Part shown: positions 1 through 5,889 of the stretch, one piece after another
How the letters are laid out: every line of letters begins with the position of its first letter
Position numbering within the stretch: position 1 is the first letter of the stretch
Assembly (NCBI GenBank): GCA_031264885.1
Contig: JAISDM010000011.1
Coordinates: forward strand, 1 to 12,107
DNA from: Peptococcaceae bacterium
GTDB lineage: Bacteria; Bacillota; Peptococcia; DRI-13; UBA5745
Length of the DNA: 12,107 bases
Direction: 5' to 3'
The notes under the pieces: generated by a model
Told to the model about the DNA's origin: nothing
What the model saw: only the letters and a program-made list of their open reading frames with translations
The model's database searches: none
Made by a program: the position numbers and the translations under genes

Positions 1-693
1 GACCGCCCTTTCCTCGAATATTTGCCCGGTATCGGAGGTGTGCTGGCCATAGAGCGTCTTTATCTCGTCCAGTGTGAAATTGCGCAGGGTCATGGTTTCC
101 GATCCCAAAGTTTGTCCGGGATCACGGTATTCGTCCCGGTAGTCCCGGATATTGCGCATGCCCACCAAAGCCAGGGAATGGACGAAAGCGACAATGGACC
201 GTCTCACATAGCCATTCCGCAGTTGGCGCAGGAAGGTAGTCAGCGTCTGCCCGGACAGGCAGTCCGCTTCGTCAAACAGAACGACCAGCGGCTTATCCAG
301 TTTGCGGCAATAGCCCACAAGCGCGGTTTGCAGCACATTGGTGTAATCGTCCATCTGCAGATCCGTCAAAAAAGACGCGGCATGCGGGAACGCGAAATCC
401 CTTAAAGAACTGTTGATCGTTTTGACTGCCGCAGGGATGCCTTTTTCCGGATCTGTGACGCCCTGCAGATTCTCCAATGAGCAATACAGCGCGTAGTATT
501 GCCCTTCGGCATTCAAGCGCCGGGTCAATTCCAGCAGCAGCGTCGTCTTCCCGCTCTGCCGCGGGGCATGGACAATAAAATACTGATTATCCCGTATCAG
601 TTTGAAAATCTCGTCCCCCAGTCTTGCCAAAGCATCAAGCATATAATGGCTCCGCGGGTCGCATGGTCCGGCCGTATTAAAAAAGCGTCTCAT
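1..693 (-). CDS. P-loop ATPase (AAA/STAND-like), 3' end outside window
   Basis: The open minus-strand frame gives 231 residues before the window edge. It starts MRRFFNTAGP, an opening I recognise from a widespread family of stand-alone bacterial ATP-binding proteins. A Walker A loop (APRQSGKTT, residues 43-51) and a Walker B strand (PLVVLFDEAD, 135-144) are both intact, so ATP binding and hydrolysis are expected. The stretch near 205-225 (NFT.DE...LYGQHT..TGQ) fits the lid region of the same family. The cellular role of the family is not established; copies are often numerous and scattered, as for mobile or defence-associated genes. The start is unsettled: ATG at 693 has no good Shine-Dalgarno, and an in-frame GTG at 705 lies 15 nt from a GGAGG (721-725). 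The gene begins only 38 nt after the stop of a truncated methyltransferase and probably shares its promoter. Confidence 0.85.
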   Translation of the reverse strand, partial: MRRFFNTAGPCDPRSHYMLDALARLGDEIFKLIRDNQYFIVHAPRQSGKTTLLLELTRRLNAEGQYYALYCSLENLQGVTDPEKGIPAAVKTINSSLRDFAFPHAASFLTDLQMDDYTNVLQTALVGYCRKLDKPLVVLFDEADCLSGQTLTTFLRQLRNGYVRRSIVAFVHSLALVGMRNIRDYRDEYRDPGQTLGSETMTLRNFTLDEIKTLYGQHTSDTGQIFEERAV

Positions 694-698
694 TTCTT

Positions 699-725
699 TT
701 AACACAAGTTCATTCTATACCCTCC
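699..725 (-). promoter_or_regulatory. Strong Shine-Dalgarno plus 4-codon mini-ORF before the ATPase
   Basis: Read on the minus strand, AAGGAGGG (GGAGG at 721-725) stands 7 nt before an ATG (713-711). That ATG opens only the peptide MNLC before a TAA at 701-699, and the ATPase ATG follows 5 nt later. The best ribosome site therefore serves a tiny ORF in another frame. This could be a coupling leader, or the footprint of a one-base deletion in the original start region: one added base would join ATG-713 in frame to the ATPase. Confidence 0.45.
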
Positions 726-731
726 TTCATT

Positions 732-875
732 TTATTTACGGCTGGCCGCATCCCAATCGGGGTTCAGGTGAGCTTCAAGCATACCTTTTGAAATATGCCC
801 GTCATTCCAAAACGGCTCGGCGCTGCGCTGCCAAAGCGCGGGCTTTCGTAATAAACGGAATAATCTATCAATCAT
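732..875 (-). pseudogene. Truncated class I SAM-dependent methyltransferase (N-terminal remnant)
   Basis: This 47-codon ORF ends in TAA at 734-732 and has a GAGG about 8 nt before its ATG. Residues 16-46 include PFWNDGHISK, GMLEAHLNPD and DAASR, which match from memory the extreme N-terminus of clostridial class I SAM-dependent methyltransferases. In those proteins this segment precedes an 'IDRSVEWI'-like helix and the glycine-rich SAM loop. Everything after the AASRK position is missing, including the whole SAM-binding fold, so the product cannot be a methyltransferase. The break falls just where the ATPase gene begins, which suggests that the ATPase replaced or was inserted into the methyltransferase body. 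The promoter and ribosome site remain intact, so the short peptide may still be made. It could instead be a real small protein, but the motif match makes a remnant more likely. Confidence 0.65.
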
Positions 876-912
876 TTTTTCGCCTCAGTACCCTGTAACT
901 CTTGCTTTTCAT
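868..912 (-). other. Possible leaderless 14-codon ORF overlapping the methyltransferase remnant
   Basis: An ATG (912-910) lies 6 nt after the -10 box, exactly where transcription should start. It opens MKSKSYRVLRRKND and stops at TGA. The last 8 nt overlap the ATGATTGA that begins the methyltransferase remnant. A leaderless, translationally coupled leader is possible, but there is no independent sign that it is translated. Confidence 0.2.
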
Positions 913-918
913 ACACAA

Positions 919-947
919 ATTATACCCGGAGATATATGTCAAGTCAA
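919..947 (-). promoter_or_regulatory. Vegetative (sigma-A type) promoter for remnant and ATPase
   Basis: On the minus strand, TTGACT (947-942) is followed after exactly 17 nt by a perfect TATAAT (924-919). This is close to consensus and points at the methyltransferase remnant and the ATPase behind it. Predicted transcription start is near 912. Confidence 0.75.
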
Positions 948-998
948 CGAAAAGCCGCTTTTTCCCGCGATTCGCAATTTGGTCACGTCTGTCAAAGA

Positions 999-1067
999 CG
1001 GGCGGCAGAATGCCGCCCCTACAGACGCGCCATTCACAGCGCCGTAGGGGCGGCATTCTGCCGCCCG
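999..1067. repeat. Nested inverted repeat (REP-like hairpin pair)
   Basis: Two perfect 24-nt arms (999-1022 and 1044-1067) are exact reverse complements separated by 21 nt. Each arm is itself a hairpin: GGCGGCA and TGCCGCC separated by 3 nt. The result can fold either as one long stem or as two small stems. This layout is typical of dispersed REP/BIME-like intergenic elements. It could also act as a bidirectional transcription barrier between the two divergent units, although no T-tract is present. Confidence 0.85.
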
Positions 1068-1072
1068 AACCC

Positions 1073-1180
1073 GTCCGAAAACGTCAAAAGCCACATCGTC
1101 AACACCATATATAGCGTGTCATCCCAAGCGATTCACCCCATATATTGTGTGTTGGGAATATCTAGGGCGCGTTTTCGGAC
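1073..1180. repeat. Possible small element with 11-bp terminal inverted repeats
   Basis: GTCCGAAAACG at 1073-1083 is repeated as its exact reverse complement at 1170-1180, bounding 108 bp. Inside are two near-identical 15-nt direct copies (1105-1119 and 1138-1152, 13 of 15 matching) and a TCCCAA/TTGGGA pair. The size and structure resemble a miniature inverted-repeat element, but no target-site duplication is evident and the arms are short. Confidence 0.35.
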
Positions 1181-1210
1181 AGTCTGGCCCGGAATATCTA
1201 ACCGATGGCA

Positions 1211-1239
1211 TTGACTTCCTCGCAAAATAATGCTAAAAT
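1211..1239 (+). promoter_or_regulatory. Promoter of the toxin-antitoxin operon
   Basis: TTGACT (1211-1216), 17 nt, then TAAAAT (1234-1239) preceded by TGC, which makes an extended -10. It ends 35 nt upstream of the antitoxin ATG. Confidence 0.7.
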
Positions 1240-1255
1240 ATTGCTATAAATATTG
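1236..1255 (+). promoter_or_regulatory. Candidate autoregulatory operator of the TA operon
   Basis: AAATATTG occurs twice (1236-1243 and 1248-1255), 12 nt apart, across the -10 box and start site. Phd/YefM antitoxins repress their own operons from sites of this placement. The identity of the site is inferred from position only. Confidence 0.35.
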
Positions 1256-1274
1256 AGCAAAGGATGTGCTGTAT

Positions 1275-1547
1275 ATGCCGGATATTCGTCCGATATCTGA
1301 TTTGCGCAACAAAGCGAATGAAATCTCTGATTTCTGCAAAGCTTCGCGCGAGCCTGTGTTTATCACCCGCAATGGCTCTGGCGACATGGTTATTATGAGC
1401 GTTGATATGTATGAACGGCGCGAGGCACAGCTTGAGCTTTACGCAAAGCTTGCCGAAGCCGAGGCTGATGTCGCCAAGGGAGAAACGGGAGCAGACTTCG
1501 CGCAGTTTGCGAAGAAGCTCAGGGACAGCGTACATGGGACAGTATAA
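1275..1547 (+). CDS. Type II antitoxin, Phd/YefM family
   Basis: The product is 90 residues, the usual size for the family. The N-terminal half (PISDLRNKANEIS, then EPVFITRNGSGDMVIMS and VDMYERRE) is the classic Phd/YefM DNA-binding fold: a start helix, the beta hairpin with R/K-N-G, and the helix opening at the M-S-x-x-x-Y. The acidic, alanine-rich C-terminal part should be the flexible toxin-wrapping segment. I chose the ATG at 1275 because AAAGGA (1258-1263) is 11 nt upstream. A GTG at 1266 in the same frame is only 2 nt from that site. The gene overlaps the toxin start by 14 nt. The protein is expected to neutralise the toxin and repress the promoter at 1211-1239. Confidence 0.9.
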   Translation: MPDIRPISDLRNKANEISDFCKASREPVFITRNGSGDMVIMSVDMYERREAQLELYAKLAEAEADVAKGETGADFAQFAKKLRDSVHGTV

Positions 1548-1836
1548 AATAAAGATTCTGCCGACCGCCCAAGAGGACATGACCGAAATTGTTGATTACC
1601 TCAATACGCTCTCGCCGAAGGCGGCGCTGAAATACTACGACTTGCTGACAGAAAAAATTATGAGTTTGTCTGACATGCCGGAGCGTTGTTCTCTCGCCCG
1701 AGATACTCAGCTGCGGCTGCGGGGATATCGGGTTTTAATTGTGGAGCAGTATCTCGTGTTCTATGTTATTCTCGGCGATACTGTGCAGATACGCCGCGTC
1801 ATCTATGGCAGGCGGCAGTATGAAACGCTGATATGA
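1534..1836 (+). CDS. Type II toxin, RelE/ParE family
   Basis: The product is 100 residues, typical for the superfamily. It begins KIKILPTAQEDMTEIVDYL, the first strand and long helix of the fold, and ends with YLVFYVI...VQIRRVIYGRRQY, the central sheet and the basic strand (R87, R88, R93, R94) shared by RelE mRNA interferases and ParE gyrase poisons. The sequence does not decide between those two activities. The ATG at 1534 has AGGGA at 1521-1525, 8 nt upstream, and lies inside the 3' end of the antitoxin gene, so translation is probably coupled. An upstream extension of the frame to 1402 is only the antitoxin gene read out of frame. The pair looks complete and functional, with no truncation. 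Confidence 0.9.
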   Translation: MGQYKIKILPTAQEDMTEIVDYLNTLSPKAALKYYDLLTEKIMSLSDMPERCSLARDTQLRLRGYRVLIVEQYLVFYVILGDTVQIRRVIYGRRQYETLI

Positions 1837-1908
1837 CAGGGATTGCAGGGGCTGCAAATGATAAGCTGGTAAGCCGTGCGGTTGTGGCTCATTATAGTTC
1901 CCATGTTC

Positions 1909-3057
1909 TCAGCCCCTCAGCCGCCGCACAACATCCGGCAGCGTCCGCAGAATATAATCCACATCCGCGTCGGCGGTCATCTCATTGATGGTCAGGCGAA
2001 GGGATCCGTGGGCGGTCTCATAAGGCAGCCCGATGGCCAGAAGCACATGGCTCGGATCCACCGAGCCCGACGCGCAGGCCGATCCGGCGGAGGCCGCGAT
2101 CCCCTGACCGTCCAGCATCAAAATGAGACGTTCCCCCTCAATCCCCTCGAAAGCCACGTTCACATTCCCGGGCAAACGTTTGTGAGGATGGCCGTTCAGG
2201 CGGGTTCCGGGAATCTTCAAAATCTCTTCGATCAGCCGGTCGCGTTTCGGAAGGGTCAGCGCGTTCCTCTCGCCGATCCCCCGGCAGGCCGCCTTCATCG
2301 CCGCGCCCAGGCCCACAATGGAAGCCACATTCTCCGTACCCGCCCGCCGGCCCATTTCCTGGCCGCCGCCGTCGATCAGATTGGGGAACCGCGGAACGCC
2401 TTTGCGTATATACAGAGCGCCGATCCCTTTAGGCGCGTAAATCTTATGCCCCGACAGCGACAGCAAATCTATGCTCTGGGCTTTTACATCCACATCCAGA
2501 TGACCGATGGCTTGTACGGCGTCCGTGTGAAAAAACACGCCCCGCTCCCGGCACAGCTCTCCGATTTCCTGAACCGGCTGAATGGCGCCGATTTCATTGT
2601 TCGCGTACATCACGCTGACCAACGCGGTATCGCCGCGAATGGCGGACGCCACATCCTCCGCCCGGATTACCCCCTCCGGCCCGACGGGAAGCAATGTGAC
2701 CTCGAACCCCTCTTTCCGCAGGCTTTCCATCGGATGCAGCACAGCGTGATGCTCAATGCCGGAGGTAATCAGATGCTTTTTGCCCTCTTTCGCCTTCGCC
2801 CAGGCGACCCCTTTGACGGCCCAATTATCCGCCTCGCTCCCGCTTGCGGTAAAAAAAACCTCCCCCGGCGCCGCGCCAATACCGGCCGCGGTAAGTGTAC
2901 GCGCCGCGTCCACCGCTTTGCGCGCTTCCCTTCCCTTGGCATAAATGCCGGACGGATTGCCGTATCCTTCCTTCAGCCAAGGCAGCATAGCGTCCAAAAC
3001 CTCATCCGCCACAGGCGTGGTGGCTGCGTTATCCGCGTAAACGAACCGGCTGCTCAT
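1909..3057 (-). CDS. nifS: Cysteine desulfurase, NifS/IscS type
   Basis: This PLP enzyme removes sulfur from L-cysteine as a protein-bound persulfide for Fe-S cluster or thiolated cofactor synthesis. All landmarks of the 382-residue class V aminotransferase fold are present: DNAATTP (10-16), the PLP-stacking histidine in EHHAVL (H103), H-T-D-A-V-Q (177-182), the Schiff-base lysine in SGHK (K205), RAGTEN (238-243), and the persulfide cysteine in GSACASGSVDPSHVL (C328), a long group I style loop. GGAGGA overlaps the end and stop of the upstream RseC-like gene, so the two are likely translated together. No scaffold gene (iscU/nifU) or thiI follows; the next gene is the oppositely oriented toxin-antitoxin pair. 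The symbol indicates the family; the precise cellular target is unknown. Confidence 0.93.
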   Translation of the reverse strand: MSSRFVYADNAATTPVADEVLDAMLPWLKEGYGNPSGIYAKGREARKAVDAARTLTAAGIGAAPGEVFFTASGSEADNWAVKGVAWAKAKEGKKHLITSGIEHHAVLHPMESLRKEGFEVTLLPVGPEGVIRAEDVASAIRGDTALVSVMYANNEIGAIQPVQEIGELCRERGVFFHTDAVQAIGHLDVDVKAQSIDLLSLSGHKIYAPKGIGALYIRKGVPRFPNLIDGGGQEMGRRAGTENVASIVGLGAAMKAACRGIGERNALTLPKRDRLIEEILKIPGTRLNGHPHKRLPGNVNVAFEGIEGERLILMLDGQGIAASAGSACASGSVDPSHVLLAIGLPYETAHGSLRLTINEMTADADVDYILRTLPDVVRRLRG

Positions 3058-3060
3058 TGA

Positions 3061-3498
3061 TTATATTCCTCCGTTTTTCCCTTCGACGCGCACCACCCTG
3101 GATATGGGAGGCACGGCGGAAACCCTGCCGTGATACAGCCAAAGCGCCAAAGCCGAAATACCCGCGCCCAAAAGAGCCATTCCCCAGCAGACCGCCCAAT
3201 TCCCGTTCATTTGCTTTCCTAAATAAAACAAAAGGATGGGAATCAGAATGGCGCCCAAAAAAATCATTAAGGGCAGTACCAGCATCTGACCGGCGCTGCT
3301 TTCAAGGACCACCCGATCGCCCGGCGCCGCGCCCGCCGTATTGACCACCGTCGCTTCCGCCGCCGGCGAAACGGCGGAACCGCAGCCGTGACAACTCGGG
3401 CAATTCGCGCCGCATTCCACGTCCCGCGCGATTGTCACCACCGCTTTGCCACCCGGTATGATCTCTTTAACCACCGCTCGCTCCAGCAAAATACTCAC
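3061..3498 (-). CDS. RseC/MucC-family (SoxR-reducing system) membrane protein
   Basis: The product is 145 residues. An N-terminal soluble part contains four cysteines in the CxxxCxxCxxC pattern (C29, C33, C36, C39), followed by VVNTAGAAPGDRVVLE and two membrane segments (about 71-94 and 100-121). This is the layout of the RseC/MucC family. In Gram-negatives these proteins are linked to Rnf/Rsx electron transfer to SoxR and to sigma-E control; in Firmicutes the role is unclear, but the cysteines suggest metal or Fe-S binding or redox work. The start is GTG at 3498; an in-frame stop lies a few codons upstream and the ribosome site is weak, so the exact start is uncertain. It lies 50 nt downstream of htrA and 3 nt before the desulfurase gene, which suggests co-transcription and perhaps a shared Fe-S theme. 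Confidence 0.8.
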   Translation of the reverse strand: MSILLERAVVKEIIPGGKAVVTIARDVECGANCPSCHGCGSAVSPAAEATVVNTAGAAPGDRVVLESSAGQMLVLPLMIFLGAILIPILLFYLGKQMNGNWAVCWGMALLGAGISALALWLYHGRVSAVPPISRVVRVEGKNGGI

Positions 3499-3548
3499 CC
3501 CGTCTCACCATAGTCTGCCCCATTCCAAGCCGCTCAATACACGAGTCC

Positions 3549-5543
3549 TTAACCCTGCTGCGCGAAATCCTCCGGCTTCTCTTCCATCAGAGTCAAATCC
3601 ACTTCTTTCCTGAATCCGTCCCGAACCAACGTCAGCTTAATCACATCACCAACCTGACGCCGGTTCTTTTGCTGATTTAATTCTTCAGTGGTCTTCACCG
3701 GCTCGCCGTCGATTTCAATGACTACGTCGCCGATTTTAATGCCCGCCTTCTCTGCGGCGCTGAATTCCTCCACTTCCATCACATAAATGCCCACCGGCAG
3801 ATTATTGCGCTCCGCCAATTGCTGGGTCACGTCCCGGGTGCCGATCCCAATTTTGGGCCTGCTCACATATCCGCGGCTGATCAATTCGTCGATGATAGGC
3901 TTGGCGTCATTGACGGGAATGGCAAAACCCAGCCCTTCCACACCCACGGCCGAGGTTTTGGCCGTATTGATCCCAATCACTTCACCGAAGGAATTCACCA
4001 AAGCGCCCCCCGAATTACCGAAATTAATGGCCGCGTCGGTTTGGAGCAGGTTCATCGTCTTGCCCTCTATGACCATCGAGCGGTTCAAAGCGCTGATGAT
4101 GCCCACCGTCACCGTTCCTTGAAGCTCGCCTAAAGGATTCCCGATGGCCACCGCCATCTCTCCCACCTGCAAAGTGGAGGAATCCCCCAATATCGCCACA
4201 GGAAGCCCCTGAGCGTTGATTTTGATGACCGCCAGATCCGTCTTGGGATCATAGCCCGCTAAAGTGGCGGGATACTCCTCCCCGGACTTCAGATGAACCT
4301 TCACCGCGTTGGCGCCGTCGATCACGTGATTATTGGTCAAAATAAAACCGTCCGCGGTGATGATGATCCCGGAACCGCTGCCCTTCTGGGTTTGTTCTAC
4401 CCCAAAAAAGCTCTGCGCGGTCACCTCCGTGGTAATGCCAACCACAGTTTGTCCCACATTCCGGTCGATTTCCATCACCGACAGCGCCTGTTTCTCACTA
4501 GTGGAAGCCAACCTGGAGGCGTCTTCCAAATTATAGTGCTTATTGGCCTCCAATGAATTGGAGGGAACGGTGCTTGTTTCCGCGTAGGGCTCGTTTTTCT
4601 GAATCTGTTCCGCCGCCGCGCGGTAACCGATCAAGCCGCCGACCGCGCCGCCCAATAACGCCGTACATAAACAGGCCACGGCGCCGATGACGTACATCTT
4701 TCCGCGGCCGGATTTTGGCGGCCGCCCGGCGGATTCCCGCGCCGAAGCCGCTTGCGGGACCACATGCACACCCGCCGGTCTTTCCTCCGCGGTCAGCTCC
4801 CGCGCAGCTGCCGCTGTCTTCGCGGTTTCAGCCGGCGCCGTGTCCGCCGCGTTCTCTGCAGCCGCCGCTGCCGCCGCCTGCTCAGCCATCGGCTGTTCCG
4901 ACGCTTCGGAGACCACCGGCGCCGCCTGTTCCGTCTGCTGTGTCTGCGCCTCAGAAACCACCGGCGTCATCTGCTCAAACACCTGCTGTGTCTGCGCCTC
5001 GGAAACCGCCGGAGCCCCCTGCCCAAACACCTGCTGTGTCACCGCCTCAGAAACCGCCTGCGCCGCCTGCTCAAACACCTGCTGTGCCGGCGCCTCGGAT
5101 GCTGCCGGGCCCGCCTGTTGTGCCTGCGCCTCAGAAACCGCTGGCATCGTCTGCTCAAACACCTGCTGTGCCTGCGCCTCGGAAGCCGCCGGCGCCGCCT
5201 GTCCAAACACCTGCTGTGTCTGCGCCTGCCGCTCCGCCGCTTCGGATGCCGCCGGGACCGCAGCCGTCCGCGGCGCCTCAGTTATCTCCCGCGGGATGAT
5301 TTCCTGGGATACCGCCGAAGTCTCCCGCGTTAAGACCGCCTCCCCGAGCGCGGTTTGCCCGAGGATCCCCTGGGGCGCCGTCTCACCCGGGACAACAGCC
5401 CCCTCTTGTCCAAACACCGACCGGCCGGCCAGCTTTTGATCCGCGGCCGCCTGATGTTCCGCCGGCGCCGTCCCTTCCGGATTGACCGGATTCATCTCCG
5501 TGCCGTAATTCAAGCCTTTGTCCGGATTATAATTTTCACTCAT
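3549..5543 (-). CDS. Membrane-anchored HtrA/DegP-like S1C serine protease with PDZ domain
   Basis: The protein has 664 residues. Residues 1-280 form a disordered, Ala/Gln/Pro/Glu-rich cytoplasmic tail with a tandem repeat (about 99-224). One membrane anchor follows (about 284-307). Residues about 360-555 are a trypsin-like domain with the full triad: H406 in TNNHVIDGA, D436 in KTDLAVIKI and S511 in FGNSGGALVN. A PDZ domain covers about 562-655 (GIYVMEV, AAEKAGIKIGDVVIEIDG). The catalytic half would sit outside the membrane and degrade or sense misfolded exported proteins. AAGGGGG stands 9 nt before the ATG. The tail is far longer than in familiar HtrA/YkdA-type enzymes, which usually carry a short cytoplasmic part. 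It heads the run toward the RseC-like and desulfurase genes. Confidence 0.93.
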   Translation of the reverse strand: MSENYNPDKGLNYGTEMNPVNPEGTAPAEHQAAADQKLAGRSVFGQEGAVVPGETAPQGILGQTALGEAVLTRETSAVSQEIIPREITEAPRTAAVPAASEAAERQAQTQQVFGQAAPAASEAQAQQVFEQTMPAVSEAQAQQAGPAASEAPAQQVFEQAAQAVSEAVTQQVFGQGAPAVSEAQTQQVFEQMTPVVSEAQTQQTEQAAPVVSEASEQPMAEQAAAAAAAENAADTAPAETAKTAAAARELTAEERPAGVHVVPQAASARESAGRPPKSGRGKMYVIGAVACLCTALLGGAVGGLIGYRAAAEQIQKNEPYAETSTVPSNSLEANKHYNLEDASRLASTSEKQALSVMEIDRNVGQTVVGITTEVTAQSFFGVEQTQKGSGSGIIITADGFILTNNHVIDGANAVKVHLKSGEEYPATLAGYDPKTDLAVIKINAQGLPVAILGDSSTLQVGEMAVAIGNPLGELQGTVTVGIISALNRSMVIEGKTMNLLQTDAAINFGNSGGALVNSFGEVIGINTAKTSAVGVEGLGFAIPVNDAKPIIDELISRGYVSRPKIGIGTRDVTQQLAERNNLPVGIYVMEVEEFSAAEKAGIKIGDVVIEIDGEPVKTTEELNQQKNRRQVGDVIKLTLVRDGFRKEVDLTLMEEKPEDFAQQG
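4872..5249 (-). repeat. In-frame 48-bp tandem repeat in htrA (about 8 copies)
   Basis: This DNA encodes about eight imperfect copies of a roughly 16-residue unit with the core VSEAQTQQVFEQ and a trailing A/T-x-P. Two copies are shortened (for example residues 135-146). Copies differ mainly by third-base changes and small deletions, as expected for old slippage or unequal exchange. The unit is predicted to be disordered or weakly helical and lies wholly in the cytoplasmic tail. The same composition leaves all antisense frames open here, giving spurious Cys- and Pro-rich ORFs. Confidence 0.85.
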
Positions 5544-5581
5544 GTTTCATAACCCCCTTCTGTTTCCTTCGACTTTTACCA

Positions 5582-5599
5582 AATATTCTTCAGAATATT
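5582..5599. promoter_or_regulatory. Perfect palindrome in the htrA leader
   Basis: AATATTCT and AGAATATT form exact 8-bp arms around a 2-nt centre, about 40 nt upstream of the htrA start codon. The size and symmetry suit a dimeric repressor site. I do not recognise it as a CIRCE (HrcA) or CtsR box. Confidence 0.5.
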
Positions 5600-5766
5600 C
5601 CCGTCGAATAATCTTTATAGTTATGTTATACTACAGAAATATGGCGGCAATAAGAAGACTTTTTATTCATTTATAATAATATTATGAATCAAATATGACA
5701 TTCGATTCCCCGCAGAATCCATTATACACAATACGCAAGCGAAATGTCCAGTAAGTATTGTGATCT

Positions 5767-5794
5767 TTGTGTGTTCGATAAATGCGTATACAAT
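5767..5794 (+). promoter_or_regulatory. ung: Candidate ung promoter
   Basis: TTGTGT (5767-5772), 16 nt, then TACAAT (5789-5794), about 95 nt upstream of the ung ATG. The -10 is a good match and the -35 is weak. Confidence 0.35.
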
Positions 5795-5889
5795 GAAATT
5801 TGGTTCTTGCCCGCGAGAAAAAATAGGTAATCAGGCGATCATCCCAAAAAACGAATGAATCGGGGACAACCCCCGGGAGAGGTATCCAC

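Larger units (their letters stand above)
948..1210. other. Non-coding accessory spacer with repeats
   Basis: This stretch lies between the divergent promoters of the ATPase transcript and the toxin-antitoxin operon. It holds the nested inverted repeat at 999-1067 and the possible small element at 1073-1180. ORFs that can be drawn across it on both strands merely translate the repeat (GGILPP, AAFCRP) and have no family resemblance, so I call no gene here. Confidence 0.6.
5544..5889. promoter_or_regulatory. Divergent htrA / ung regulatory region
   Basis: This 346-bp AT-rich gap contains no convincing gene. It holds the htrA ribosome site, a perfect palindrome at 5582-5599, an AT-rich tract around 5660-5700, an 8-bp inverted repeat (5727-5734 with 5755-5762), and a candidate ung promoter. 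Several TATAAT-like boxes occur on the minus strand (for example TATAAC around 5630), but none has a convincing -35 partner, so the htrA promoter cannot be fixed. A 91-codon minus-strand ORF reaches into ung and resembles nothing I know. Confidence 0.5.

Noticed and set aside
868..1214. Short ORFs on both strands across the 999-1067 repeat (GGILPP / AAFCRP peptides)
   Set aside because: They are translations of an inverted repeat in a non-coding spacer, a frequent source of false gene calls.
1837..1908. Terminator between the toxin gene and nifS (TTGCA/TGCAA stem)
   Set aside because: The stem is only 5 bp and has no T-tract on either strand.
1876..3060. A 394-codon plus-strand ORF covering the whole desulfurase gene
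   Set aside because: It mirrors nifS in antisense and shows no recognisable motif. The nifS frame carries every catalytic residue.
4872..5249. CRISPR array
   Set aside because: The periodic units are contiguous and in frame, with no unique spacers. They encode a protein repeat.
4687..5439. Long plus-strand ORFs in all frames opposite htrA, encoding Cys/Ala-rich, Pro-rich and Arg/Leu-rich proteins
   Set aside because: They are antisense readings of the GC-rich 48-bp repeat. They have no ribosome sites or family motifs, while the htrA frame has clear domains on the minus strand.
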